A program made the translations under genes and the position numbers. Of a stretch of DNA of 5,633 nucleotides, positions 1 through 4,432 are shown one piece after another. Where the stretch lies: positions 1 to 5,633 of the forward strand of contig JAIRUF010000083.1 in assembly GCA_031254555.1 (NCBI GenBank), read 5' to 3'. The notes beneath the pieces were generated by a model. That model ran no database searches and was not told where the DNA came from. It was given only the letters and a program-made list of their open reading frames with translations. Every line of letters starts with the position of its first letter. Position 1 is the first letter of the stretch. Origin of the DNA: Oscillospiraceae bacterium. Lineage in GTDB: Bacteria > Bacillota > Clostridia > Oscillospirales > Acutalibacteraceae.

Positions 1-357
1 TTCAACAACAGACTTTTTAATGATGGACTGGCAGTCACGAACGCTAAAAAGCTTTGAGTTGATAGAATATCCTTTAACCGGGAAGCAGTCGTCTTTGCCT
101 ATCCACTCTTCCCATGGCAGCATTTTTGTCTTCTCAAAAAGCTCTTCAAAACTTGTAGCGTTAAAAGACCCCACAAGAACCTGTATTCTTTCCGCAAAGC
201 GAGAGTTTATATTTGCCCTAGCTAAGATGTCCGCACCTCCTGAAAACAAAACGCGCCCATTTTCTGCAACAACGTCCATAGCACCCATTGTTCGAAGTTC
301 TTCGGCTATAAGTGATTCCACCCCCAAAAGGCATGGAACTACAAAATTAATGCTCAT
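1..357 (-). CDS. THUMP-domain class I RNA methyltransferase (YpsC/RlmL-like), N-terminal part
   Basis: Partial gene: 119 codons from the start, running off the left edge. The visible part matches the N-terminus of the YpsC/RlmL-type SAM-dependent RNA methyltransferases: a ferredoxin-like strand-helix start with the pattern GVESLIAEELR (residues 12-22), then ENGRVLF (32-38), then RANINSRFAERIQVLVGSF (48-65) leading into the THUMP RNA-binding domain with FEELFEKTK (70-78) and SINSKLFSVRDCQSIIKK (98-115). The catalytic Rossmann domain would lie outside the window, so the methylated base (23S rRNA guanine in RlmL) cannot be judged. The ATG at 357 is chosen because AGAGAGG sits 8 nt upstream and the known N-terminal motif begins right after it. 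It lies downstream of the hpf terminator, so it is probably its own transcription unit; I see no convincing promoter in 358-424. Family assignment is secure, substrate is inference. Confidence 0.88.
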   Translation of the reverse strand, partial: MSINFVVPCLLGVESLIAEELRTMGAMDVVAENGRVLFSGGADILARANINSRFAERIQVLVGSFNATSFEELFEKTKMLPWEEWIGKDDCFPVKGYSINSKLFSVRDCQSIIKKSVVE

Positions 358-424
358 TTTATGATCCTCTCTGTTTAGCCGCGCACATCGACCGAACCTG
401 TTTTAATTATTAAGCTCTATGACC

Positions 425-457
425 ATAAAACACGGCAAGGCGGTAAACCCTGCCGTG
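425..457 (-). terminator. Intrinsic terminator of hpf
   Basis: On the minus strand a perfect 7-bp stem CACGGCA/TGCCGTG (positions 457-451 and 437-431), with some further G-C pairing inside the loop, is followed directly by TTTTAT. It starts 12 nt past the hpf stop codon. The plus-strand reading has no T-run after the stem, so it terminates transcription in one direction only and separates hpf from the methyltransferase gene. Confidence 0.85.
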
Positions 458-469
458 CAGACAACTTAT

Positions 470-997
470 TTAAACATTTGGCTCAATAACTCCGTAACCA
501 TCGTCATTTCTTTTATATACAACATTTATCGCCTCGGTATCATTGTTAAAGAAAACATAAAAATGATGCCCGATCATGTTCATTTGAAGAATAGCCTCAT
601 CTACACTTTGCGGCTTAAGAGTCAGCGTCTTTACCCTGACCACATCAAATTCAGTTTCTTCAGCTATCCCGTTTGTCTCTTCCATAAACTCATCAAATGC
701 GCCTTTTCTCAGAGTTTTTTCAACTTTAGTTTTATTTTTTCTGATCTGGCGGATCAACCGGTCCACACAGTGGTCAAGTGCGTCTTCCAAGTCATTGGCG
801 CTTTCCTCCGCCCTAAAAATCATATTGTTGTGCATTACCATTATTTCAACTATCTTTTTATTTCTTTCAACCGTAGCGGTTATCTTTGCCTCAGATTCAT
901 CTGAAAAGAACTTCTCAATTTTTGAAAGCTTTTTCTCCGCCCTTTCTTTAAAAGATTCACGTGGTGTGCATTTACGTCCGACGATTGTTATTTTCAT
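470..997 (-). CDS. hpf: Long-form ribosome hibernation promoting factor (HPF)
   Basis: 175 residues, the usual size of long HPF (YvyD type), which binds the 30S decoding region in idle cells and dimerises 70S ribosomes into inactive 100S particles. The N-terminal S30AE domain (about 1-100) starts MKITIVGRKC and carries the basic helix DRLIRQIRKNKTK (79-91) that lies in the mRNA/tRNA channel in this family. After an acidic linker (about 101-116) the C-terminal dimerisation domain follows: VVRVKTLTLKPQSVDEAILQ (119-138), then GHHFYVFFN (143-151), INVVYKR and DGYGVIEP (166-173), all family signatures. The ATG at 997 has a full AGGAGG (1006-1011) 8 nt upstream. It has its own promoter with an overlapping palindrome and its own terminator, so it is likely monocistronic or at least separately controlled. 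No fault seen in the reading frame. Confidence 0.97.
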   Translation of the reverse strand: MKITIVGRKCTPRESFKERAEKKLSKIEKFFSDESEAKITATVERNKKIVEIMVMHNNMIFRAEESANDLEDALDHCVDRLIRQIRKNKTKVEKTLRKGAFDEFMEETNGIAEETEFDVVRVKTLTLKPQSVDEAILQMNMIGHHFYVFFNNDTEAINVVYKRNDDGYGVIEPNV

Positions 998-1055
998 ATT
1001 ACAATCCTCCTAATATATATTTAATCCATAAATGGATATTTACTAAAATTTGGAG

Positions 1056-1078
1056 GTGTTATAGTACAATTATAACAC
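1056..1078. promoter_or_regulatory. Perfect inverted repeat over the hpf promoter (candidate operator)
   Basis: GTGTTATA (1056-1063), a 7-nt spacer, then TATAACAC (1071-1078): two perfectly complementary 8-bp arms. It covers the -10 element and the expected start of hpf transcription, where a bound repressor would block RNA polymerase. There is no T-run after it on either strand, which argues against a terminator. The binding protein cannot be named from sequence. Confidence 0.6.
1069..1077 (-). promoter_or_regulatory. hpf promoter, extended -10 element
   Basis: The minus strand reads TGTTATAAT here: a consensus TATAAT (1074-1069) preceded by TGn, the extended -10 motif for the housekeeping sigma factor. 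The -35 region is weak (TTTATT at 17 nt spacing), as is common with extended -10 promoters. The predicted start near 1062 gives a leader of about 65 nt, containing a small AT-rich repeat ATCCAT-AA-ATGGAT (1024-1037) and the AGGAGG ribosome site. Confidence 0.6.
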
Positions 1079-1108
1079 AAAAAATTAATTAAATAAACAA
1101 AATAAGTA

Positions 1109-1951
1109 TTATATAATTATTTCTGCGTGACGCGTTACATGGCATCCCATATTAACCGCGACAGGCAGTGAGGCTATATGTGTTGGCGCGTATTCTATGT
1201 TTACCGCCAGGGCCGTTGTGTTGCCGCCAAAGCCCTGCGGACCAATGCCAAGCTTGTTTATTTCAGAAAGCAGGTATATCTCAAAATCACGATAAAATTC
1301 ATTTTCATTTCGCTGTGCCACCGGTCGGCACAAAGCCTTTTTTGAAAGATAAGCGCACAGTTCAAAGTCGCCGCCGATACCTATTCCCAAGACCATCGGA
1401 GGACAAGGGTTACTGCCTGCATCTTTTACAGTTCTTATTATAAACTCAGCAATATCGTCTTTATTGGCAGATGGTGTAAACATTTTAATGGCGCTCATAT
1501 TTTCACTGCCAAAGCCTTTTGGTGACACAGTTATTCTGATTTTATCCCCCTGCACGATTTTTGTATGTATCACGGCCGGGGTGTTATCTCCTGTGTTTAC
1601 ACGATTTAAAGGATCGCGGACTATTGAACATCTCAAATAACCTAACGTATAGCCCTGTGATACGCCATTGTTTAAAGCATCCTCAAAGCTGCCTCCCACT
1701 AAATGTACATCCTGTCCCACCTCGGCAAAAATAACCGCCATACCGGTATCTTGGCATATGGGTATGCCAAGCTCTGCCGCTGCGTCTAAATTATCGGTTA
1801 TATCCCGCATTACTTTTTTTGCGATATCCGTTGTTTCAGTTTTGGCACAGTTTAAAATACAATTTGCCAAATCTTCAGGCAGTGTCTTATTTGCTTTTAT
1901 ACAAAGGTCTTTTACTGCCTGCGTTATAATGTTTACGTTCACTTCCCGCAT
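1109..1951 (-). CDS. fumA: Class I fumarate hydratase, alpha subunit (Fe-S dependent)
   Basis: 280 residues, full length for the separate alpha subunit of the two-subunit, oxygen-sensitive class I fumarase (also the TtdA tartrate dehydratase family). These enzymes interconvert fumarate and L-malate using a 4Fe-4S cluster. All three family cysteines are present: C66 in ICQDTG, C183 in NPCPP and C270 in NMGCHVTRH. Other signatures are GDNTPA (121-126), PKGFGSENMS (144-153) and GIGPQGFGGNTTALAV (235-250). The ATG at 1951 follows AAGGAG by 8 nt. The gene lies after the yabR terminator and before the hpf promoter. Unusually, the beta subunit (about 185 residues, carrying the C-terminal fumarase domain), which normally follows immediately, is absent: only 111 bp of noncoding DNA separates this gene from hpf. 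Without the partner, fumarate versus tartrate specificity cannot be settled; fumarate is the more likely reading. Confidence 0.94.
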   Translation of the reverse strand: MREVNVNIITQAVKDLCIKANKTLPEDLANCILNCAKTETTDIAKKVMRDITDNLDAAAELGIPICQDTGMAVIFAEVGQDVHLVGGSFEDALNNGVSQGYTLGYLRCSIVRDPLNRVNTGDNTPAVIHTKIVQGDKIRITVSPKGFGSENMSAIKMFTPSANKDDIAEFIIRTVKDAGSNPCPPMVLGIGIGGDFELCAYLSKKALCRPVAQRNENEFYRDFEIYLLSEINKLGIGPQGFGGNTTALAVNIEYAPTHIASLPVAVNMGCHVTRHAEIII

Positions 1952-1952
1952 A

Positions 1953-1970
1953 ATATCAACTCCTTGATAT
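1953..1970 (-). promoter_or_regulatory. Hairpin holding the fumarase ribosome binding site in its loop
   Basis: The minus strand reads ATATCAA-GGAG-TTGATAT: a perfect 7-bp stem with a 4-nt GGAG loop, ending 1 nt before the ATG at 1951. The Shine-Dalgarno AAGGAG (1965-1960) is partly in the loop and partly in the stem, so folding could limit translation. GGA shown in a hairpin loop over a ribosome site also resembles targets of CsrA-type RNA-binding proteins; this is inference only. Confidence 0.5.
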
Positions 1971-1985
1971 ACTAAGTCACATACT

Positions 1986-2019
1986 ATAAAGTGCAGAGTC
2001 CCCCGCGGGCACCCTGCAC
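1986..2019 (-). terminator. Terminator after yabR
   Basis: The minus strand forms a long stem, GTGCAGGGTGCCC pairing with GGGGACTCTGCAC around a GCG loop: 12 of 13 positions pair (one G-U, one G-G mismatch). It begins 13 nt past the yabR stop and is followed by TTTAT. The stem is strong but the T-run short, so some read-through into the fumarase gene is possible. No clear separate fumarase promoter is visible in the remaining 34 bp. Confidence 0.75.
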
Positions 2020-2032
2020 AAACTTATTTAAT

Positions 2033-2500
2033 CTATTTCCTGTTAGCGGCTCCGCCCCTGCGGGAAAATCCGCCGCCATATTTTGATTCTTTTGAATGCT
2101 TAAGGTCAGTCATCTTTTCGTCGCTAACTTGTTTAAACTTTTGCATCATGTCTTCAAAGGACATATCCTTATCAGGTTCCTGCCGTTTACCTTGCCAGAC
2201 ATTAGGTGAGGAAGATCTATACGGCCGTTTAGGCTTTGCGCTTGTATCCTCCGCCGGCCTTTCTTTCTCAATTGCCTTTTTGATTGATAGACTTATCTTA
2301 CCGTCATCTCCAATGCCGATAACCATAACCTTAACGGTTTGACCCTCCGAAAGGAATTGTGTAATTTCTTTCACATAAGAGGACGCAACCTCAGATATGT
2401 GAACCATACCTGTGTTTCCGCCAGGCAACTCAACAAAAGCGCCAAATTTGGTAAGCCCCGTTACCCTGCCTTCGCACATTAATCCAACCTCAACTTGCAT
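2033..2500 (-). CDS. yabR: S1-domain RNA-binding protein (YabR family) with extended tail
   Basis: 155 residues. Residues 3-75 form one S1 (OB-fold) RNA-binding domain, with the typical GRVTGLTKFGAFVEL (11-25), GMVHISEVA (31-39) and DGKISLSIKKA (66-76). It aligns with B. subtilis YabR, a small cytoplasmic S1 protein of unsettled function. The rest is a low-complexity basic/polar linker (about 80-112), a predicted helix SFEDMMQKFKQVSDEKM (114-130) and a Gly/Arg tail (142-155), so it is longer than a bare S1 protein. The ATG at 2500 gives the family start MQVEVG; AAGGAGG (2514-2520) lies 13 nt upstream, wider than ideal, but no better in-frame start exists. It follows divIC by 37 nt and ends at a terminator, so it appears to be the last gene of the yabP operon. 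Confidence 0.93.
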   Translation of the reverse strand: MQVEVGLMCEGRVTGLTKFGAFVELPGGNTGMVHISEVASSYVKEITQFLSEGQTVKVMVIGIGDDGKISLSIKKAIEKERPAEDTSAKPKRPYRSSSPNVWQGKRQEPDKDMSFEDMMQKFKQVSDEKMTDLKHSKESKYGGGFSRRGGAANRK

Positions 2501-2537
2501 AAAGAATGCCAGTCCTCCTTAAAACTTTGTATCAACA

Positions 2538-2831
2538 TTATTGACCTGACGCCGTGTCATAATAAACACGCTCGCCCGGATAAACATACCCAAGAACATC
2601 CCGCGCAACCCGCTCTATGTATTTTGCCTCATCGTCCTCATTTAGTATATTCATAAGCTCTTCATTTTCAAGCAATTGAGCCTCATATTCTTTGTTAGTC
2701 AGCTGAGCCATTTCTTCTTTTTCCTTTATTTTAACCTGCATCTGAATAAGAGTTATTACAAAATATCCAATCATTGCCACTAAAGCTAAAGTTAAAATAA
2801 AACTATGGCTTCTTTTTTTATACTTTTTCAA
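2538..2831 (-). CDS. divIC: Septum formation initiator DivIC/FtsB family protein
   Basis: 97 residues, single-pass membrane protein of the FtsB/DivIC family, which pairs with FtsL/DivIB in the division septum. Visible parts: short basic cytoplasmic start (MKKYKKRSH), one membrane segment (about 10-30), an external coiled coil rich in K/E/Q/L (about 31-64), and the family's C-terminal motif YIERVARDVLGYVYPGE (71-87). The start codon is TTG at 2831: the in-frame codons upstream reach a stop (TAA) at once, and the next ATG would cut off half of the membrane segment. The ribosome site is poor (GAAGGG about 12 nt upstream) and the TTG lies only 3 nt after the yabQ stop, suggesting translational coupling. 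The position between yabQ and yabR is the same as in B. subtilis, which supports DivIC over FtsL. Confidence 0.93.
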   Translation of the reverse strand: MKKYKKRSHSFILTLALVAMIGYFVITLIQMQVKIKEKEEMAQLTNKEYEAQLLENEELMNILNEDDEAKYIERVARDVLGYVYPGERVYYDTASGQ

Positions 2832-2834
2832 ATA

Positions 2835-3371
2835 TTAATCATTCCCTTCGCCAGTGACGATGCTAGGATCTTCCTTATTTTTTCCATTATACAATAGATA
2901 TCTGCTGAATTTCAAGCGAATTCTAAGATTTTTCTTTAATTTTGTTGCAACTTTTATAAAAAATGAGCGAATTTTACTAATAATCTTTTTGCACCAGTTA
3001 AAAATGAACTTTACAGGACGCAAAATTAACAGAATTAATGCTTTTATAGTGTTTTGAATACCACGTACTATTTTTGTACTGAACTTTACAACTATAGGGC
3101 CGGCGGACAGATAATACAGTATCCACCCCAAAAGTTCCCCGCCTAAGATATACGCTCTTACAATACCGGAACTTGATGAAATTATAAACATAAAACTTAA
3201 AAAGGAACAGGTAAGCAAATATGCTATATCCTGAATATATACAGCGTACTTACTTTTACTTATTATCATTCTTGTAATTAAAAATAAATCATATAAAATG
3301 CCAAGTAAAAAACCGAGTCCTATGGATAAAAAGAAAACTCTTGTCTGAAGGGCCATAGTTGGTATATACAT
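2835..3371 (-). CDS. yabQ: Sporulation membrane protein YabQ (spore cortex biogenesis)
   Basis: 178 residues from the ATG at 3371. YabQ is a polytopic membrane protein made in the mother cell under sigma E and needed for spore cortex formation in B. subtilis. Membrane segments are visible at about 8-36, 44-68, 70-96 and 109-126; the stretch SGIVRAYILGGELLGWILYY (68-87) is the conserved family core with charged R and E. The region 127-160 is strongly basic (many K/R among hydrophobics) and is probably a cytoplasmic amphipathic tail. The frame is open up to a TTG at 3404, but that would overlap yabP by 32 nt and add a polar non-family extension. The ATG at 3371 follows the yabP stop by 1 nt and has AAGGTG (3382-3387) 10 nt upstream, so I prefer it. 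A further ATG at 3356 is also possible. Confidence 0.9.
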   Translation of the reverse strand: MYIPTMALQTRVFFLSIGLGFLLGILYDLFLITRMIISKSKYAVYIQDIAYLLTCSFLSFMFIISSSSGIVRAYILGGELLGWILYYLSAGPIVVKFSTKIVRGIQNTIKALILLILRPVKFIFNWCKKIISKIRSFFIKVATKLKKNLRIRLKFSRYLLYNGKNKEDPSIVTGEGND

Positions 3372-3372
3372 A

Positions 3373-3657
3373 TCATCTAAACACCTTGCTGAAGAATCCG
3401 CCAACTGACTTTGGCTGATTGTCAGAATAAATCAGGGACGCTATGTTCCCCTCCATCAATAATTCACCAACTTCAAGGCTTAGTTTGTTTATATGAAGCT
3501 GTGTCCCGGTAACCGTCAGCTCCCCCATATCTGTAAATATTACTACTGTCTGCTCGTCAAAGCTGTCCACATCTCGGACGCCCGAAACCGATAGCACACG
3601 CCGGTCCTCTAAAATAAGATTGTGACGCATTGAAACAGTATTTTTATCCTCTGTCAT
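3373..3657 (-). CDS. yabP: Sporulation protein YabP
   Basis: 94 residues, the usual size for YabP (YabP/YqfC family), a spore-coat/cortex-associated protein made in the mother cell during sporulation. The family pattern is clear: RHNLILEDRRVLSVSGVRDVDSFDE (11-35), then alternating beta-strand-like segments TVVIFTDMGELTVTGTQL (37-54), KLSLEVGELLMEGNIASLIY (58-77) and the C-terminal GGFFSKVFR (86-94). No membrane segment or signal peptide. The ATG at 3657 has AAGGGGG (3668-3674) 10 nt upstream. It is the first gene of the tight yabP-yabQ-divIC-yabR run and has a 130-bp gap in front, fitting a separate sporulation promoter as in B. subtilis. The biochemical activity of the family is unknown. Confidence 0.93.
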   Translation of the reverse strand: MTEDKNTVSMRHNLILEDRRVLSVSGVRDVDSFDEQTVVIFTDMGELTVTGTQLHINKLSLEVGELLMEGNIASLIYSDNQPKSVGGFFSKVFR

Positions 3658-3678
3658 AAAAATTTAACCCCCTTATAT

Positions 3679-3702
3679 TACTATTCAATATTATGAATAG
3701 TA
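3679..3702. repeat. Perfect 9-bp inverted repeat upstream of yabP
   Basis: TACTATTCA (3679-3687), 6-nt spacer, TGAATAGTA (3694-3702): fully complementary arms. It overlaps the candidate yabP promoter below, so it may be an operator; without a T-run or G-C pairs it is a poor terminator. Confidence 0.55.
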
Positions 3703-3716
3703 AATGGCGGTTATAC
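3688..3716 (-). promoter_or_regulatory. Candidate sigma-E-type promoter of yabP
   Basis: On the minus strand GTATAAC (3716-3710), 14 nt, then CATAATAT (3695-3688). This resembles the sigma E pattern (ATA-containing -35, about 14 nt, CATAnnnT-type -10), the sigma factor that transcribes yabP in B. subtilis. Start would fall near 3681, leaving about 24 nt to the ATG with the ribosome site inside. The match is partial; the rest of 3717-3787 shows nothing else I can name. Confidence 0.4.
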
Positions 3717-3787
3717 CTTTAATCATGCATTAACATGGGGATGCTTTGAGAAAGTACAGCGTAAATATGCCCTAAAGAACCAATTTG

Positions 3788-4030
3788 CTAGCTAAGCATT
3801 TTGTACATAAGTGAAGCGTCGGTTTTAGTGGCGTGCGGAGCTATGCTTACCACCTGTGCTTTTATCAAATTAGTACCCATTTTAATTTCAATGATATCGC
3901 CTTCTTTTACATCATAAGACGCCCGCGCAACTTTTCCGTTCACGTTTACGTGTTTTGCGTCACACAGCTCGTTTGCAATGGTTCTGCGTTTTATGAGCCG
4001 CGAAACTTTAAGATATTTATCAAGCCTCAT
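3788..4030 (-). CDS. rqcP: RqcP, S4-domain ribosome quality control protein (YabO/Hsp15-like)
   Basis: 80 residues, almost entirely an S4 RNA-binding fold: MRLDKYLKVSRLIKRRTIAN (1-20), then NVNGKVARASYDVKEGDIIEI (29-49). This matches B. subtilis RqcP (YabO), which binds obstructed 50S subunits with peptidyl-tRNA and works with RqcH to add C-terminal alanine tails marking stalled chains for degradation. The ATG at 4030 is chosen: a TTG at 4042 is in frame, but it is part of the ribosome site itself (TTGGAGGG, just upstream), and the family begins MRLDK. It lies 62 nt after HU, with a hairpin between, and 130 nt before yabP. The rqcH gene is not in this window, as expected. Confidence 0.94.
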   Translation of the reverse strand: MRLDKYLKVSRLIKRRTIANELCDAKHVNVNGKVARASYDVKEGDIIEIKMGTNLIKAQVVSIAPHATKTDASLMYKMLS

Positions 4031-4047
4031 TTTTCCCTCCAAATGTT

Positions 4048-4073
4048 AAAGGGAGAGACAAAACGCCTCTCCC
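4048..4073 (-). terminator. Weak terminator or attenuator between HU and rqcP
   Basis: The minus strand has a perfect 7-bp stem GGGAGAG/CTCTCCC (4073-4067 and 4057-4051) with a 9-nt loop, followed only by TTTAAC. The stem is good, the T-run short. It begins 19 nt past the HU stop. Partial termination here would let HU be made in excess over rqcP from one transcript; it could also protect the 3' end of a short HU mRNA. Confidence 0.55.
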
Positions 4074-4092
4074 GAATAACAAGAAAATAAAC

Positions 4093-4371
4093 TTATTTCT
4101 TTGATACTGCCTCTTTAAGAGATTTTCCGGCTTTAAAAGCAGGAAGCTTAGAAGCTGGAATAGTCATAGGCTCACCTGTCCTGAGATTGTGTCCCTGTTT
4201 TGCCGCACGATTACGTACTTCAAACGTACCAAATCCAACTAACTGAACTTTTTCACCACTTTTGAGAGCGTCTGTGATACTGTCGATAACAGCTGCAACA
4301 GCTTTGTCGGCATCTTTCTTGGTAAATTCTGCTTTTTCTGCTACTGCGTTAACAAGATCTGACTTATTCAT
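4093..4371 (-). CDS. hup: HU-family DNA-binding protein
   Basis: 92 residues, standard HU length. HU dimers bind and bend DNA non-specifically and compact the nucleoid. Helices 1-2 fill 3-38 ([20 protein letters not shown] at the start), followed by [16 protein letters not shown] (42-57), the flexible beta-arm (58-70) and [19 protein letters not shown] (71-89). The arm reads GHNLRTGEP: residue 63 is leucine, whereas most HU proteins have GRNPxTG with a proline (P63) that inserts between base pairs and kinks DNA. The ATG at 4371 has GGAGG 7 nt upstream. The placement between mazG and rqcP is seen in many clostridial genomes. The candidate promoter in front and hairpin behind suggest a short, abundant own transcript. 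Confidence 0.97.
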   Translation of the reverse strand: MNKSDLVNAVAEKAEFTKKDADKAVAAVIDSITDALKSGEKVQLVGFGTFEVRNRAAKQGHNLRTGEPMTIPASKLPAFKAGKSLKEAVSKK

Positions 4372-4397
4372 TTTGTTTCCTCCAATATTTTTTACAA

Positions 4398-4426
4398 AAT
4401 ATATTCTCCTACGAAAATGCTTATAA
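4398..4426 (-). promoter_or_regulatory. Candidate housekeeping promoter of the HU gene
   Basis: Minus strand TTATAA (4426-4421; 4 of 6 to the -35 consensus), 17-nt spacer, TATATT (4403-4398; 5 of 6 to the -10 consensus). The start would be near 4391, about 20 nt before the ATG, with the ribosome site GGAGG (4383-4379) in between. AT-rich DNA makes chance matches easy. Confidence 0.4.
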
Positions 4427-4432
4427 GCATTT
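4415..4432. repeat. 18-bp perfect palindrome at the mazG/HU junction
   Basis: AAATGCTTATAAGCATTT is identical on both strands. It touches the last base of the mazG stop codon and contains the -35 of the candidate HU promoter. As RNA it could fold (7-bp stem, TATA loop) and is followed by only one more T before CG on the minus strand, so as a terminator it would be weak; an operator for HU control is an alternative. Confidence 0.55.

Noticed and set aside
358..424. Promoter of the THUMP methyltransferase gene
   Set aside because: AT-rich hexamers exist on the minus strand (TAATAA, TAAAAC) but no -35/-10 pair with sensible spacing stands out.
20..1013. Plus-strand open frames opposite the methyltransferase and hpf genes (20-364, 419-904, 795-1013)
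   Set aside because: They are antisense to well-recognised genes, show no family pattern and lack convincing ribosome sites; the 419-904 frame also runs through the hpf terminator.
1024..1037. Repeat ATCCAT-AA-ATGGAT in the hpf leader as a riboswitch or terminator
   Set aside because: A 6-bp AT-rich repeat with a 2-nt spacer is too small, lacks a T-run and matches no riboswitch I know.
1168..1967. Plus-strand open frames opposite the fumarase gene
   Set aside because: Antisense shadows of a complete class I fumarase alpha subunit with all catalytic motifs; composition is not protein-like.
3372..3404. Longer yabQ start (TTG at 3404)
   Set aside because: It would overlap yabP by 32 nt and add a non-family polar extension; the ATG at 3371 has its own ribosome site and 1-nt spacing from the yabP stop.
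3717..3787. Possible small gene or RNA in the rqcP-yabP gap
   Set aside because: Only a few-codon frames are present (for example five codons around 3733-3750), without a ribosome site, and no strong fold; a promoter region explains the gap better.
4031..4042. Longer rqcP start (TTG at 4042)
   Set aside because: The TTG is part of the ribosome binding sequence itself; the family begins MRLDK at the ATG at 4030.
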